A DNA stretch of 64,000 bases from Abyssibacter sp036156195 (lineage in GTDB: Bacteria > Pseudomonadota > Gammaproteobacteria > Nevskiales > OUC007): positions 1 through 64,000 of the forward strand of contig JAYZUZ010000014.1 in assembly GCA_036156195.1 (NCBI GenBank), read 5' to 3'. Positions 7,205 to 16,172 of the stretch are shown here, piece by piece (position 1 is the stretch's first letter; every line of letters begins with the position of its first letter). The notes beneath the pieces are model-generated. The model was not told the origin of the DNA. It was given only the letters and a program-made list of their open reading frames with translations, and ran no database searches. A program made the translations under genes and the position numbers.

Positions 7205-9142
7205 ATGCTTTTTCGAAACCGCATCAAGTGCTTCTTGATCGCTACATTCTGCATGTTCCCGCTTGCTAGCCAAGCTTCGACCGACATGATTCAGCAAGCT
7301 GCCACGGCTTATCTCGGCAACCTCACTGAAGACGCCAATGATGGTGAAACTATTGCTGATCCAGATGCACTGGCTGAAGACATCGCTACTTTGTTTCAGA
7401 GCTTCAACCCAGGGGTAGAGAGCCCCACCCAAGATGACATAGCCGAATTCATGGCGACCATCTGGGAGCGAAAGCTAATCTCGGTTGACGCCGCACGAGC
7501 TCTCGCTCAACGCGTTTTGCCTCGCGCGACGAACGAAAATTTCGCAGAGATGCACACGCCTGCGATGCTGCTACTCCACGCATACGCGCTCGAAGCCGGA
7601 ATGTGTATTTCAGACCCCGTTGATCCGGAATCGCTTTTCTGCTCCTACTCTGTTGGCAACGGCGCAATCGACGCTGTAGGCGCGATGGACGGCGCAGACG
7701 GAAACGAAGTAGCCATGGCGCGACCTGCCCCCGAGGGGTCGGAACTCGCATACATTCTGGCACCTGCTGAATGCCAAAAGGCGACCTCCACGCCAATGAT
7801 GACAAGTTCGACATCATCAACTTCGACGATGTCTCCAGACGATCTGGTGAGCACCGAGTGTGCTGACTTCTCGTACTACACAACCTATGCCTACCGGTAC
7901 AAGGTTGAGTGGTATGGCACCACCCGTGTGTGGGCTGAAGGCCTCGGGTTTGCAATGCTATACATTTTGGAAGACAACGCCGACAGCTTGATGGCGCAAA
8001 TCCCCGCAGCACTGCGTTGCGGTTCCAGCTGTGTCGTAAATTCAATCCTGAGCTGTTTGGACGAACTGGTCAAAGGTGACGTTGACGAAGCTCTTCTTTG
8101 TGTTGCCCGTAAGGCCAGTAAGCGCAGTTACAAGCTGCATAACGCCTCCTACATTCAACATGTTCAATCCCGCGATTGCGGTATCCGACGTGCGGAAGCC
8201 GAAGATCGACCGTACTTCGAGGCTTATCAGAACGGTGACTTTGACGACCAGTTCCAATTGCCCGAAGAAGCACATGGCTTTGTGAGTACTGATGACCTTC
8301 GTTTCAGAACCCACTTCCAGCATGCACCTACTGACGAAGATGGCACGAACCTGTTCCCGCAACCTACGAGCTCTGCCTTGCGTGGCACGATGGTTGGGCC
8401 TGTTGAAGTTGAAGGCAACACAGGGTTGGCTGTATGGCAGCACAGCTTCACTAAAGTGCTGGGGTGGCACTTCAACATCGTTTTCGGTGCGGCTGATGCA
8501 ATCCATACTCCTCAAACTTTGCAAGGCAACAGTTGCCGCAAATTCTATCGTCACCCGTCACGGCCCTCAGCTTGGGCGTACGGCGACCAGTTCCAGGTAA
8601 TCCACACTAGCTCAGCTGATCTGGCCGGATACGACCTGCTGGTTTACTTCCGCGACTCGCAGCACCCAGCGTACGTGTGCTCGGACGTTGAAGCGCCGAT
8701 TCCAGGCGATCCAGTTGGTAATCTGCCCAAGCCGCCGGTTGGTGTGCCTAACGTAAACCTGCCTTGGATGGGCAATACGTTGCACCAAGTTGAAGGCCCA
8801 ATGGCGATTTACGCACCGCCGGCCGACAGCGATGGCTACTTTGAAGTGAGCTGGACTAGTGCAAGGCACCAGTATCCGTCAACCGGATTGTTCTCGAACT
8901 GGACGTTCCGCCGTTACGTGCTGGAAATGTCAACGAATCCGAACTTCACCACTCGGACGACGGCTTACACCGGAACGAGCAATCAATTCCGCCCCTACTT
9001 CCTGCAGGAAGGCACGTATTACTTCCGTGTGCGGGCTGAATATCAGTGTACCGGCGGATTCCTAGGCAGCGGGCCCCAATGTGGCAATGACTATCCCAAG
9101 TCAGCCTATGTCGGCCCCAATGTCACGCGAGTCTTGAACTAG
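7205..9142 (+). CDS. Large secreted protein of unknown function
   Basis: 645-aa protein with a clear Sec signal peptide (cleavage near residue 24, ASQA-ST) and GGGAGAAG 6-13 bases before its ATG. Residues about 25-180 are acidic and helical. A Ser/Thr-rich linker (TSSTSSTSTMSPDD) lies near residue 205. The central region has many Cys residues, and the last 110 residues (PSTGLFSNWTFRRYVLEMS, GTYYFRVRAEYQC) look like a fibronectin type III fold. No enzyme motif is recognised. Base composition is visibly lower in GC than the flanking core genes, suggesting transfer. It is followed by a lipoprotein gene after a strong hairpin. Confidence 0.75.
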   Translation: MLFRNRIKCFLIATFCMFPLASQASTDMIQQAATAYLGNLTEDANDGETIADPDALAEDIATLFQSFNPGVESPTQDDIAEFMATIWERKLISVDAARALAQRVLPRATNENFAEMHTPAMLLLHAYALEAGMCISDPVDPESLFCSYSVGNGAIDAVGAMDGADGNEVAMARPAPEGSELAYILAPAECQKATSTPMMTSSTSSTSTMSPDDLVSTECADFSYYTTYAYRYKVEWYGTTRVWAEGLGFAMLYILEDNADSLMAQIPAALRCGSSCVVNSILSCLDELVKGDVDEALLCVARKASKRSYKLHNASYIQHVQSRDCGIRRAEAEDRPYFEAYQNGDFDDQFQLPEEAHGFVSTDDLRFRTHFQHAPTDEDGTNLFPQPTSSALRGTMVGPVEVEGNTGLAVWQHSFTKVLGWHFNIVFGAADAIHTPQTLQGNSCRKFYRHPSRPSAWAYGDQFQVIHTSSADLAGYDLLVYFRDSQHPAYVCSDVEAPIPGDPVGNLPKPPVGVPNVNLPWMGNTLHQVEGPMAIYAPPADSDGYFEVSWTSARHQYPSTGLFSNWTFRRYVLEMSTNPNFTTRTTAYTGTSNQFRPYFLQEGTYYFRVRAEYQCTGGFLGSGPQCGNDYPKSAYVGPNVTRVLN

Positions 9143-9163
9143 TATCGATTAAAATGAAGTACG

Positions 9164-9194
9164 CCGACCGGCGCTGCTTGGCAGCGCCGGTCGG
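9164..9194 (+). terminator. Perfect 14-bp hairpin between two exported-protein genes
   Basis: CCGACCGGCGCTGC (9164-9177) pairs perfectly with GCAGCGCCGGTCGG (9181-9194) around the 3-base loop TTG. There is no T-run, so it may be an mRNA-stabilising or partial-termination hairpin rather than a full intrinsic terminator. The next gene starts 27 bases later. Confidence 0.6.
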
Positions 9195-9221
9195 ACTATG
9201 GATCAGAACTGAGCCAATGTC

Positions 9222-9725
9222 ATGAAATTCTGCAAAACACTCTTCTCGGCGCCCCTCGCAATCGTGCTATCCGCCTGCAGTGGTGGCGGAGACCCGTCCA
9301 GCCCAGCAGATGGTTCGGGGTTTGCACAAGTCAACTCCGCGACAGTTGAGGGTACCAGCGAGCCTGTGTTGAGCAGCAGGCAACCCATCGACTCGAGCGA
9401 AAATAACGGGCAGTTTGCAGTTTCCTACGACATTTCCTCGTCCGGCAGCTACACACTGTCAATCGTCGCCAGCAAAGACAATATCGCTGGAACAGGCGAT
9501 GATATCGACCTATTTGAAGCCACGTGCCAAGACCAAGTTCAATGCCCTGAAGTCTCGACGATCGAGTGCATGTTTGATTCCAGTAACGTCGTCCAATGCG
9601 GTAGCGCCGCACCTGTTGATCTCACAGCATGGTTTGACGAGTTACCACAAGAGGCCGTGATTGTCGTTAGGGCGCAGACGAACAATTCCGATAGTGGCAG
9701 CGGCGATGACGTTGTATTCAGATGA
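9222..9725 (+). CDS. Hypothetical lipoprotein
   Basis: 167-aa protein with a lipoprotein signal (lipobox LSAC, Cys at about 19) followed by a Gly/Ser/Pro linker (SGGGDPSSPADGSG). The mature domain is beta-rich and acidic (ISSSGSYTLSIVASKDNIAG, GTGDDIDLFEATCQDQVQCP) with five or more Cys, like small extracytoplasmic binding domains. No family recognised. Its 3' end overlaps the convergent LuxR-type gene by 8 bases. It shares the lower-GC composition of the preceding gene and may work with it at the cell surface. Confidence 0.65.
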   Translation: MKFCKTLFSAPLAIVLSACSGGGDPSSPADGSGFAQVNSATVEGTSEPVLSSRQPIDSSENNGQFAVSYDISSSGSYTLSIVASKDNIAGTGDDIDLFEATCQDQVQCPEVSTIECMFDSSNVVQCGSAAPVDLTAWFDELPQEAVIVVRAQTNNSDSGSGDDVVFR

Positions 9726-10701
9726 ACGACCGATCCTGAGCGAAAACCTCCCGCAAGCCCCTCTTGTTACGCACGTCCAGCTTTTCCATTGCGCGCTTGA
9801 TGAGCGTCGATACGGTAGAAGGGGCGATACCGAGCTCACTGGCAATCTCTTTGTTTGAGAGGCCGCGACACGCTCCAACGCAACACTGGCTCTCTCTGTC
9901 GCTCAGCCTGTCGAGTCTGCTCTTTGGCCAAACCCTAACGATCCTCAGATCACCATACGTGGAAACTGAGTAGTTAACGTCACCGGATTTCATGTTCTCC
10001 CCGGTTGGTTCGGCCAAACCCTTAACATCAAGCCTATCCGACTCTGTCGGGGACAAATCCGGCACGACCAGCTGCGAAAATCCCGCTTGCGCCTCCAACA
10101 CCTCGCCAGCTCTCGTCACCAAAGCTGCCTTGCGGTGCCTATCAAGTAGTGGCGGTTTCCTCAAATGCAGAAAAAATGCCAACGAACTCGAATCCGTTAG
10201 GTAGAAAGCCATTGACTGTGCAAGTTCAACGTCTTCGGGTTGGAATGACTCGCTATATCTGACAAACCAGAATAACGAGCGAGACGAACCACCAAGCTTC
10301 TCGGCTATGACCTCAATGGCACTACCAACAGATATCGAGTCAAGCGGCAGTGACGCAACCAATGAATTTGCATTGCCAAGAGCACGCGGGCTGCTGGCGG
10401 CAGATATACGAACGGAAAACTGCTGATGCTCCGCACGCGGATCTCCAGCAGATATGTTCTCTTCCGCAACAACGTTCTGAACAGCGCTTGCGACAGCGTC
10501 GTCAGTACTAGACAGGCCGTTTGTGTTTAGCAAATAGACTTCCGACTCTGTGGGCGTCACGCTCGCCCAAATAGCGGCGTCAAAATCAAGAACGCTTCGA
10601 AAACGGTCAAGCGCCCATGAACGGAATTGCCTTGCGTCCCGCACCGCGCAACTTCTGTACAAGGAACTTACAAAAAGTAGCTCTTTCTCGTTGAACATGT
10701 T
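9718..10701 (-). CDS. LuxR-type transcriptional regulator
   Basis: 327-aa protein. The ATG at 10701 is preferred because AGAGG lies 8 bases before it; an in-frame ATG at 10725 lacks such a site. The last 65 residues are a GerE/LuxR HTH (LSDRESQCCVGACRGLSNKE, IASELGIAPSTVSTLIKRAM). The first 250 residues form an unassigned sensory region, possibly GAF-like; there is no receiver-domain phosphorylation motif and no autoinducer-binding signature. It may control the neighbouring secreted-protein genes, which would make this block a self-contained accessory module. Confidence 0.8.
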   Translation of the reverse strand, partial: NMFNEKELLFVSSLYRSCAVRDARQFRSWALDRFRSVLDFDAAIWASVTPTESEVYLLNTNGLSSTDDAVASAVQNVVAEENISAGDPRAEHQQFSVRISAASSPRALGNANSLVASLPLDSISVGSAIEVIAEKLGGSSRSLFWFVRYSESFQPEDVELAQSMAFYLTDSSSLAFFLHLRKPPLLDRHRKAALVTRAGEVLEAQAGFSQLVVPDLSPTESDRLDVKGLAEPTGENMKSGDVNYSVSTYGDLRIVRVWPKSRLDRLSDRESQCCVGACRGLSNKEIASELGIAPSTVSTLIKRAMEKLDVRNKRGLREVFAQDRSFI

Positions 10702-10801
10702 TCTTGCCTCTATGCGGCCTGCCATCTTTCACGCCCGCCGTTTAAAGTTCGGTTCAGAAAATAAGCAACGCGTCGCGCTTGCAATAGAACTTTTGTGGCG
10801 T

Positions 10802-11320
10802 CTACGGCTTGCTGGCCTGGTTACACTTCCAACCAGTGCTTTCTAGTGTCGCCAAGGCGTCGCTAATGCTGGCAGTTGGGTAGTCGTGCAACCAAGACAG
10901 CACGCAAGCTGCAACAACGCACAAAAGTTCGTAGAAGAACAGCATGCTTACACGAAGTGATAAACTGACGTCTCGCTCGAACGACACCCACAGGAAAGGA
11001 AAGACGAGTAGAAGCCCTGCGGCGAGCCGGTATAACCCAAGAGTCGCGCTACCCGCGTACTGGAACACATACACCAAGAATGCTATGCACCATTTAGCTG
11101 GCGCATAGGCAGGATTGACGAAATGACCCAGTAGCCACGCGATGGGGAACATCAAGAGCAAAACGAGGTAGTAGCAAAGCACTGAATCCAGCGCGATAAA
11201 CGTCGCGATTAATCGCCCCATCGCTTCCGCACCGTCAAGATTGAGAACTATCAACATTGGCGCGGCGCCAAGCAATAGCGCTAGCGCGAGTTCTGATAAA
11301 GATTTTGCCCCCGTTTTCAT
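10802..11320 (-). CDS. Hypothetical multi-pass membrane protein
   Basis: 172-aa protein from the ATG at 11320, which has AGAGGTG 8 bases upstream; the longer frame to 11380 has no such site. Four or five hydrophobic helices are visible: about residues 10-28 (LALALLLGAAPMLIVL), 42-62, 75-95, 98-115 and 122-142. A short soluble tail ends in WKCNQASKP. No conserved motif recognised. It is encoded upstream of, and on the same strand as, the LuxR-type gene. Confidence 0.55.
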   Translation of the reverse strand: MKTGAKSLSELALALLLGAAPMLIVLNLDGAEAMGRLIATFIALDSVLCYYLVLLLMFPIAWLLGHFVNPAYAPAKWCIAFLVYVFQYAGSATLGLYRLAAGLLLVFPFLWVSFERDVSLSLRVSMLFFYELLCVVAACVLSWLHDYPTASISDALATLESTGWKCNQASKP

Positions 11321-11625
11321 CGCCGAGCACCTCTTGCTTGGCGGAGGTGCGTGCAACAAGTAATGCCTTCTTGTGTACATCGAAAATCGTTTTACGTGGT
11401 CTTGCTACCTATAACGTAGTTCAGCGTGAAAACGGGTCACGGCATACACAAACAACCGCCGATCCAATCGGCGTCATGGGTTGGTCGAGGTTCCGAGGGC
11501 GCGAAAGCCTTTGGTCGATGGGCGGCTGGGGGCAGCGCTGAAAGCTCCCTCGACTGGCGATCAAACGACCATGACGTTTCGTGCATGGATCGGTTGCAAG
11601 GTGGAGAGGCACATCTTGGATTCAA
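11321..11625. other. Gap between membrane protein gene and IS30 remnant
   Basis: About 305 bases without a convincing gene. The only structure seen is a 7-bp hairpin at 11457-11473 (CGCCGAT, loop CCA, ATCGGCG). The 11-mer CGTGAAAACGG at 11425-11435 recurs at 12571-12581 beyond the IS30 remnant, possibly by chance. Confidence 0.4.
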
Positions 11626-12495
11626 GAATCAAGTGCAACATGGTTGAGATAATCCGCCGTTGCCTGATCGAAAAGCTCCTGCGGGCTCTGAAAGTCAAAA
11701 CGTTTTCTTGGCCGGGTGTTCAGCAGCCATGCGACGTCGTTCAAGCGGACCTGGCTTACACCTGACAGGTCGGTGCCTTTCGGGAAGTACTGCCGGAGCA
11801 AGCCGTTGATGTTCTCGTTGCTGCCTCGCTGCCAAGGGGCGTGCGGATCTGCAAAGTAGATGGCCATCTTCAGATGCTTGCTCATCAGCGGATGCTCAGC
11901 CATTTCCGAGCCCCGGTCGTAGGTCATCGACAGCCGGAGAAAGCTGTCGATCTTCTTGAGCTGCCGTTCAAAGCCCTCTCGGACGGCTGCAGCGCTCTTA
12001 TTCTCCATCTTGCAGAGCACCAGAAAGCCGGTCTTACGCTCGACCAGCATGCGGATACAGGACTGGTTCAGCTGGCCGATGATCAGGTCGCCTTCCCAGT
12101 GGCCTGGAGATTCTCGTCTGCGCGTAGGCCCACGAACAAATGCTCTCGTGGCTCACGTGCATGGACGGCTCATCCGGGTGTTCCCGTTTCAGCTTTTCTG
12201 CGATTTACTCTGGCGACCACCGGCGATGCTCAAGCATGCTGACGACCCGATCTGACAAGCGTGTACCGGCTTGCAGCTTAGACGGTCGGCCGCATCTGCG
12301 CCGAACGCTGCGATAGCGTTCAGACGCCCGGAGTGCTGAGTAAGAACGCCCACTCTGACGCGACAGCTCGCGTCAGATCGTTGAACGGTGACGGCCTAGT
12401 AGGCGAGCGATGGAACTGAGCATGGCGCCCTGGCCGTGCTGAATCATGATGGTCGCACGCTCATCTGGGCTCAGAGATGGTAGCTGGATGACATG
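11622..12495 (-). pseudogene. IS30-family transposase, frameshifted
   Basis: The N-terminal HTH region (LSPDERATIMIQHGQG, SIARLLGRHRSTI) is read from about 12495 and stops near 12375. Coding similarity continues in shifted frames with an extra stop (SDRVVSMLEHRRWSPE, EKLKREHPDEP). An intact C-terminal part runs from 12050 to 11622 (LVERKTGFLVLCKMENK, MTYDRGSEMAEH, ADPHAPWQRGSNENINGLLR, TRPRKRFDFQSP), which holds the later DDE residues. At least two frame disruptions make it inactive. The present stop lies just outside the inverted repeat. Confidence 0.8.
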
Positions 12496-12530
12496 GCAAC
12501 ACTCCTTTTGGATAGTGTTGCACTTGTTTC
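11626..12530 (-). mobile_element. Broken IS30-family insertion sequence
   Basis: The terminal inverted repeats match at 14 of 15 bases: GAATCAAGTGCAACA at 11626-11640 and the complement of GAAACAAGTGCAACA at 12516-12530. The element is about 905 bases, shorter than typical IS30 members (about 1.05-1.2 kb), and encodes a damaged transposase. The well-conserved ends mean it could still be moved by a transposase supplied in trans. Confidence 0.75.
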
Positions 12531-12646
12531 CTGAGCCTACGCAGTGCTGAGCGACCGTGTGATCTATGACCGTGAAAACGGACTTAGAACCCCGCAAACG
12601 ACCGCCCCCTTTGGGTTTCTGCCGGATTTACGGGGTGAAGGGAAAT

Positions 12647-12723
12647 TGGCGCGCCTGGCAGGATTTGAACCTGCGACCCCTGCCTTCGGAGGGCAGTACT
12701 CTATCCAGCTGAGCTACAGGCGC
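12647..12723 (-). tRNA. tRNA-Arg (anticodon CCG)
   Basis: Read on the minus strand this folds as a full cloverleaf: acceptor GCGCCTG/CAGGCGC, D-stem GCTC/GAGT, anticodon stem CTGCC/GGCAG with loop CTCCGAA (anticodon CCG, reads CGG), T-arm GCAGG-TTCAAAT-CCTGC, discriminator G and an encoded CCA. The 3' end points toward the accessory island, the usual side for tRNA-targeted integration, though no integrase or duplicated 3' end was found. Confidence 0.95.
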
Positions 12724-12829
12724 GTGGGGCGCGAGTGTACCGCAGCTGCGTTGTTCACGGAATCGTCCGTACGATCGGTGGTCGCTGAAGATGGTAGCGT
12801 TGTCAAAGTTGAACACCCGGGTGGATGAC

Positions 12830-13168
12830 ATGACTGCACGTTGGATGCTCTCGATGTCCACGGCCATGCTGGTCGCATGTGCCGGAACGGACGCCCCGCA
12901 GGACGAGTCGCGACAGGCGGCTGACGCGCCAACTGCTCAATCCGGGCAGCGTGCTTTTGTGGACCCGCAGACCGGTGAGCTCATAACACCGCCAGCGGGA
13001 AGCAAGGCCTCCGGAACAGGCCCCGCCAAAGCGGCGGGCTACAGCCTGCACACCCAAGCCGACGGCACGATCGAATTGCGTCCCAAGCAGCCGACCCGGC
13101 ACCGCATCGAAGCGCAACAAGCCGAAGATGGGTCGCTTGATTACGAGGAGCCAAGCGATGCGCCCTAG
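12830..13168 (+). CDS. Small hypothetical lipoprotein
   Basis: 112-aa protein. The ATG at 12830 is chosen because it gives a lipoprotein signal (MLSMSTAMLVACAG, lipobox LVAC) and has GGTGG 5-10 bases upstream. The mature chain is low-complexity, Gln/Pro/Ala-rich and hydrophilic (FVDPQTGELITPPAGS, SLHTQADGTIELRPKQPTRH), without a recognised domain. Its 3' end overlaps the start of the next gene by 11 bases, so it is probably translated with the secreted protease and may help its export or anchoring. Confidence 0.65.
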   Translation: MTARWMLSMSTAMLVACAGTDAPQDESRQAADAPTAQSGQRAFVDPQTGELITPPAGSKASGTGPAKAAGYSLHTQADGTIELRPKQPTRHRIEAQQAEDGSLDYEEPSDAP

Positions 13169-15302
13169 TCCCCGTCTACTGGCCGGTTTGTCAGCCGGTT
13201 TGCTGGCAATCGCCACTGCGCCCAGCGTGTCGGCCGCCCAGATCAGCATTGTCATCAATGATCCACCCGACGAAGGATTCAACGATCCAGCGCCATTCAC
13301 TGCACAGGGTGGGAACAACGCAGAGTCGCTGGGCGAGGCGCGACTCAACGTGTTGCGGGCCGCCACCGAGCAATGGGCTGCCCTGTTGGACAGCCCGGTG
13401 GAGATCGTCCTGCAGGCGGGCTTCGAGCCCTTCCCGGATGATCAATGCGACAGCGACAGTGGCACGCTCGCGGCCGCCGGCCCGGCGACCTTTTTCGCAG
13501 CCTTCGACAATGCGCCGGACGACAACACCTTCTACCCCGTAGCGCTGGCCAATGCGCTGGCGGGCCGGGATCTGGCGGAGGACCTGCCGGACATCTTTGC
13601 CGACTTCAATGGCGCGGTGGATAGCGACCCGAACTGTCTGAGCAACGCCCGCTTCTACTATGGGTTCGATCACGCGGGCGCCAACAACACCATCGATTTT
13701 TACAACGTGGTGATGCACGAACTGGGGCATGGCTTTGGCGTCACCAATGGGGTTGATGAGTCGGGCGAAGCACCCCGTGAAGGTTTTTTCATCGTCTACG
13801 ACCGGCTGCTCTTCGACAACAGCCAGAACCGGTTCTGGACCGACATGACCGTAGCGCAGCGGCAGGATTCAGCTGTCAATACTGGCAATGTGGTGATCAC
13901 GGGCTCGCAGTCCGCTGCAGGCGCCGCCGACCGGGGTCTGAGCAATGGCAATGGCATCGACGCCAATGGACGCCCGCTGATTTATGCGCCCAACCCCTAT
14001 GAACAAGGCTCATCCATCGCCCATTGGGACACCGAAGCCGAACCCAGCTTGCTGATGGAACCCTTCGCCGCCCGCAGCGTCCGCGTGAATCGAGGGGTGG
14101 ACCTCACGGCCTGTCTACTGGCCGATCTGGGCTGGCCGCTGCTGATCAGCAACTGCCACGACCGTCACGCCGCGGACACACCACCCGAGATCGGCGCCAT
14201 CAGCGATCAAACCACCACCGCCGGCACCCCCACCGGCCCGGTGAGTTTCACGGTCACGGACAACAGCCGGACCACGGCTGCCAGCGCACTGACCCTCACA
14301 GGCAGTTCAGACAACCAGGCGGTCGTCCCCGATGACCAGATCACGTTCTCCGGCAGCGATGGCACACGCTCGGTCAATGTCACGCCCACCACGCGAAATG
14401 GCCGGGCGCTGATCACCGTTGTCGTATCGGATGGCCAATTCACGGCACGAGAACAGTTTGAGGTGGTTGTGCAGTCCGCGACGGGCAATCAGCCGCCCAA
14501 CGCGCGTGACGACCGGATTCCCCTGCTATCCACCGAAACGGCCACCGGCAGTTTGTTGAGCGATAACGGCGCTGGCGTCGATAGCGACCCCGACGGCGAC
14601 CCGCTGCAGATCAGCGCCGTCGACGGCAGTGCCGGCAACGTGGGCACGGCGTTCACGACCCCGGCCGGCTCGCAGCTCACTGTGAATGCGGATGGCAGTT
14701 TCAGCTACACCCCGGGCGGCGATCTGGCCGACCTGCCCCCAGGACAGGACGCCAGCGAGGTCCTGGGCTACACACTGGAAGACAGCAGTGGTGGAGCCGA
14801 CCAAGCGCAGGTCACCTTCGTCGTGACCGGCGACCCCGGCGAGGACCTCCACGCAGACACACCCGGCGGGGCCACGACCCTCATCATCGACAACACGCAA
14901 GCAGTGGTCGATGGGGTGATCAACGTCGGCGGCGACCTGGATTACTTCCAGTTCACGCTGTCGCAAACCTCCGATGTGGTGCTGACCACCACGGGTGAAA
15001 CCGACACCTACGCCACGCTCACAACCGACGACGGCGATGTCGTCGCGGAGAACGACGACATCGTCCTGGGCGTGCAACGCAACTTCCTGATCGAAATCAC
15101 ACTGGCGGCCGGCACCTATGTGCTGGAGGTGCGTGGATTCGATGAATCGGTCACCGGCGCCTACCAACTGGACGCCTCTGCCACACCCTCAGAGAACACA
15201 CCGGCGCAGCCCACAGACGAAGGCGGTGGCGGGGGTGGCTCAGGCGCCTGGACGTTGGCCCTGCTGCCGCTTATCTTCGGGGTCAGGCGACGGCGCCGAT
15301 AA
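13158..15302 (+). CDS. Secreted HExxH metalloprotease-like protein with GlyGly-CTERM
   Basis: 714-aa exported protein; the ATG at 13158 follows GAGGAG and gives a clean signal peptide cleaved near residue 27. A zinc-peptidase motif HELGHG lies at 187-192. Position 197, where metzincins carry the third His, is Asn, so the third ligand is unclear. Residues about 350-440 look Ig-like, 450-560 like cadherin/VCBS repeats (VNADGSFSYTPGGD) and 575-680 like the bacterial pre-peptidase C-terminal domain. The end has a Gly-rich stretch, a hydrophobic helix and VRRRRR, the GlyGly-CTERM signal processed by rhombosortase in the type II secretion route. Coupled to the lipoprotein before it. Confidence 0.85.
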   Translation: MRPSPRLLAGLSAGLLAIATAPSVSAAQISIVINDPPDEGFNDPAPFTAQGGNNAESLGEARLNVLRAATEQWAALLDSPVEIVLQAGFEPFPDDQCDSDSGTLAAAGPATFFAAFDNAPDDNTFYPVALANALAGRDLAEDLPDIFADFNGAVDSDPNCLSNARFYYGFDHAGANNTIDFYNVVMHELGHGFGVTNGVDESGEAPREGFFIVYDRLLFDNSQNRFWTDMTVAQRQDSAVNTGNVVITGSQSAAGAADRGLSNGNGIDANGRPLIYAPNPYEQGSSIAHWDTEAEPSLLMEPFAARSVRVNRGVDLTACLLADLGWPLLISNCHDRHAADTPPEIGAISDQTTTAGTPTGPVSFTVTDNSRTTAASALTLTGSSDNQAVVPDDQITFSGSDGTRSVNVTPTTRNGRALITVVVSDGQFTAREQFEVVVQSATGNQPPNARDDRIPLLSTETATGSLLSDNGAGVDSDPDGDPLQISAVDGSAGNVGTAFTTPAGSQLTVNADGSFSYTPGGDLADLPPGQDASEVLGYTLEDSSGGADQAQVTFVVTGDPGEDLHADTPGGATTLIIDNTQAVVDGVINVGGDLDYFQFTLSQTSDVVLTTTGETDTYATLTTDDGDVVAENDDIVLGVQRNFLIEITLAAGTYVLEVRGFDESVTGAYQLDASATPSENTPAQPTDEGGGGGGSGAWTLALLPLIFGVRRRRR

Positions 15303-15353
15303 AGCAGAGCGCCGCGCTGTCCCCATCCCTGCCTAAGGAGGAGCGAGACAGCC

Positions 15354-16172
15354 ATGGCGATCAGCCGCTGGCTGGCCGACCGCTTGGTCGCGCCAGAGGT
15401 CCACGAGACCATCGACCGGATTCCCAAGACCCTGGGCAGCTTCGGGTTCGACCCTTGGGGATACAACCGCTCCACCGCCAAGCTGGGCCTGGCGGCAGCG
15501 GGCTGGTTGTTCGACCACTACTTCCGTGTGCAGGTCAGTGGCCTGGAACATGTCCCGCCCACCGGCCGCATCATGCTGGTGCCCAACCACAGTGGGCAGT
15601 TGCCGCTGGACGGCGTCATGCTAGGCGTAGCCATGGCGCGTAACCCGGCCGGGCCGCGTGCGCCTAGAGCCATGATTGAGCGCTTCTTCCCGACCGTACC
15701 GTTCGTGGGCAACTTCCTGAATGGATTGGGTGCGGTGGTCGGCGACCCTGTGAACTGCGGCGCCATGCTGGAACACGAGGAGGCCATCATCGTGTTCCCG
15801 GAGGGAATTCGCGGCTCGGGCAAGGTCTGGCACAAGCGCTACCAGCTCCAGCGGTTTGGCACGGGCTTCATGCATCTGGCCATGCGCCATGACACACCGA
15901 TTATTCCGGTGGGCATCGTCGGCTGCGAGGAAACCATGCCCTCATTTTCCGATCTCAAGCCCATCGCCCGCCCGCTGGGCCTGCCCTATATCCCCCTGGG
16001 GCTGCCCGTCCCACTGCCGGCCCGGGTCTACATTGAAATCGGCGAGCCCATCCACTTCGACGATGACTGCGAGAGCGAGGCGGCCATTGCACCGCGCATC
16101 GAGCAGGTGAAGCAGGCTATTCGTGCACTGATTGACCAGGGCCTGGCCAAGCGGACCTCGGTGTATCGATGA
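15354..16172 (+). CDS. PlsC-like lysophospholipid acyltransferase
   Basis: 272-aa protein with a strong AAGGAGGAG ribosome site. The acyltransferase core is visible: PNHSGQLPLDG at about 77-87 with the catalytic His, and VFPEGIRGSGK at about 147-157 (the FPEG glycerophosphate-binding block). The His-to-Asp spacing is longer than the standard HX4D, as in a subgroup of the LPLAT superfamily. Expected to transfer an acyl chain to a lipid acceptor at the inner membrane; the precise acceptor is unknown. First gene of an operon with four-base overlaps to an SDR and a lipoprotein. Confidence 0.8.
   Translation: MAISRWLADRLVAPEVHETIDRIPKTLGSFGFDPWGYNRSTAKLGLAAAGWLFDHYFRVQVSGLEHVPPTGRIMLVPNHSGQLPLDGVMLGVAMARNPAGPRAPRAMIERFFPTVPFVGNFLNGLGAVVGDPVNCGAMLEHEEAIIVFPEGIRGSGKVWHKRYQLQRFGTGFMHLAMRHDTPIIPVGIVGCEETMPSFSDLKPIARPLGLPYIPLGLPVPLPARVYIEIGEPIHFDDDCESEAAIAPRIEQVKQAIRALIDQGLAKRTSVYR

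Noticed and set aside
11425..12581. CGTGAAAACGG repeated on both sides of the IS30 remnant
   Set aside because: It is 190 bases from one end of the element and 40 from the other, so it cannot be its target duplication, and an 11-base match can be chance.
12647..12723. Integration site at the tRNA-Arg 3' end
   Set aside because: No second copy of the tRNA end and no integrase gene were seen in the window; kept only as a suggestion.
13128..13157. Ten-codon extension of the secreted protease
   Set aside because: The later ATG at 13158 has the ribosome site and gives a proper signal peptide.
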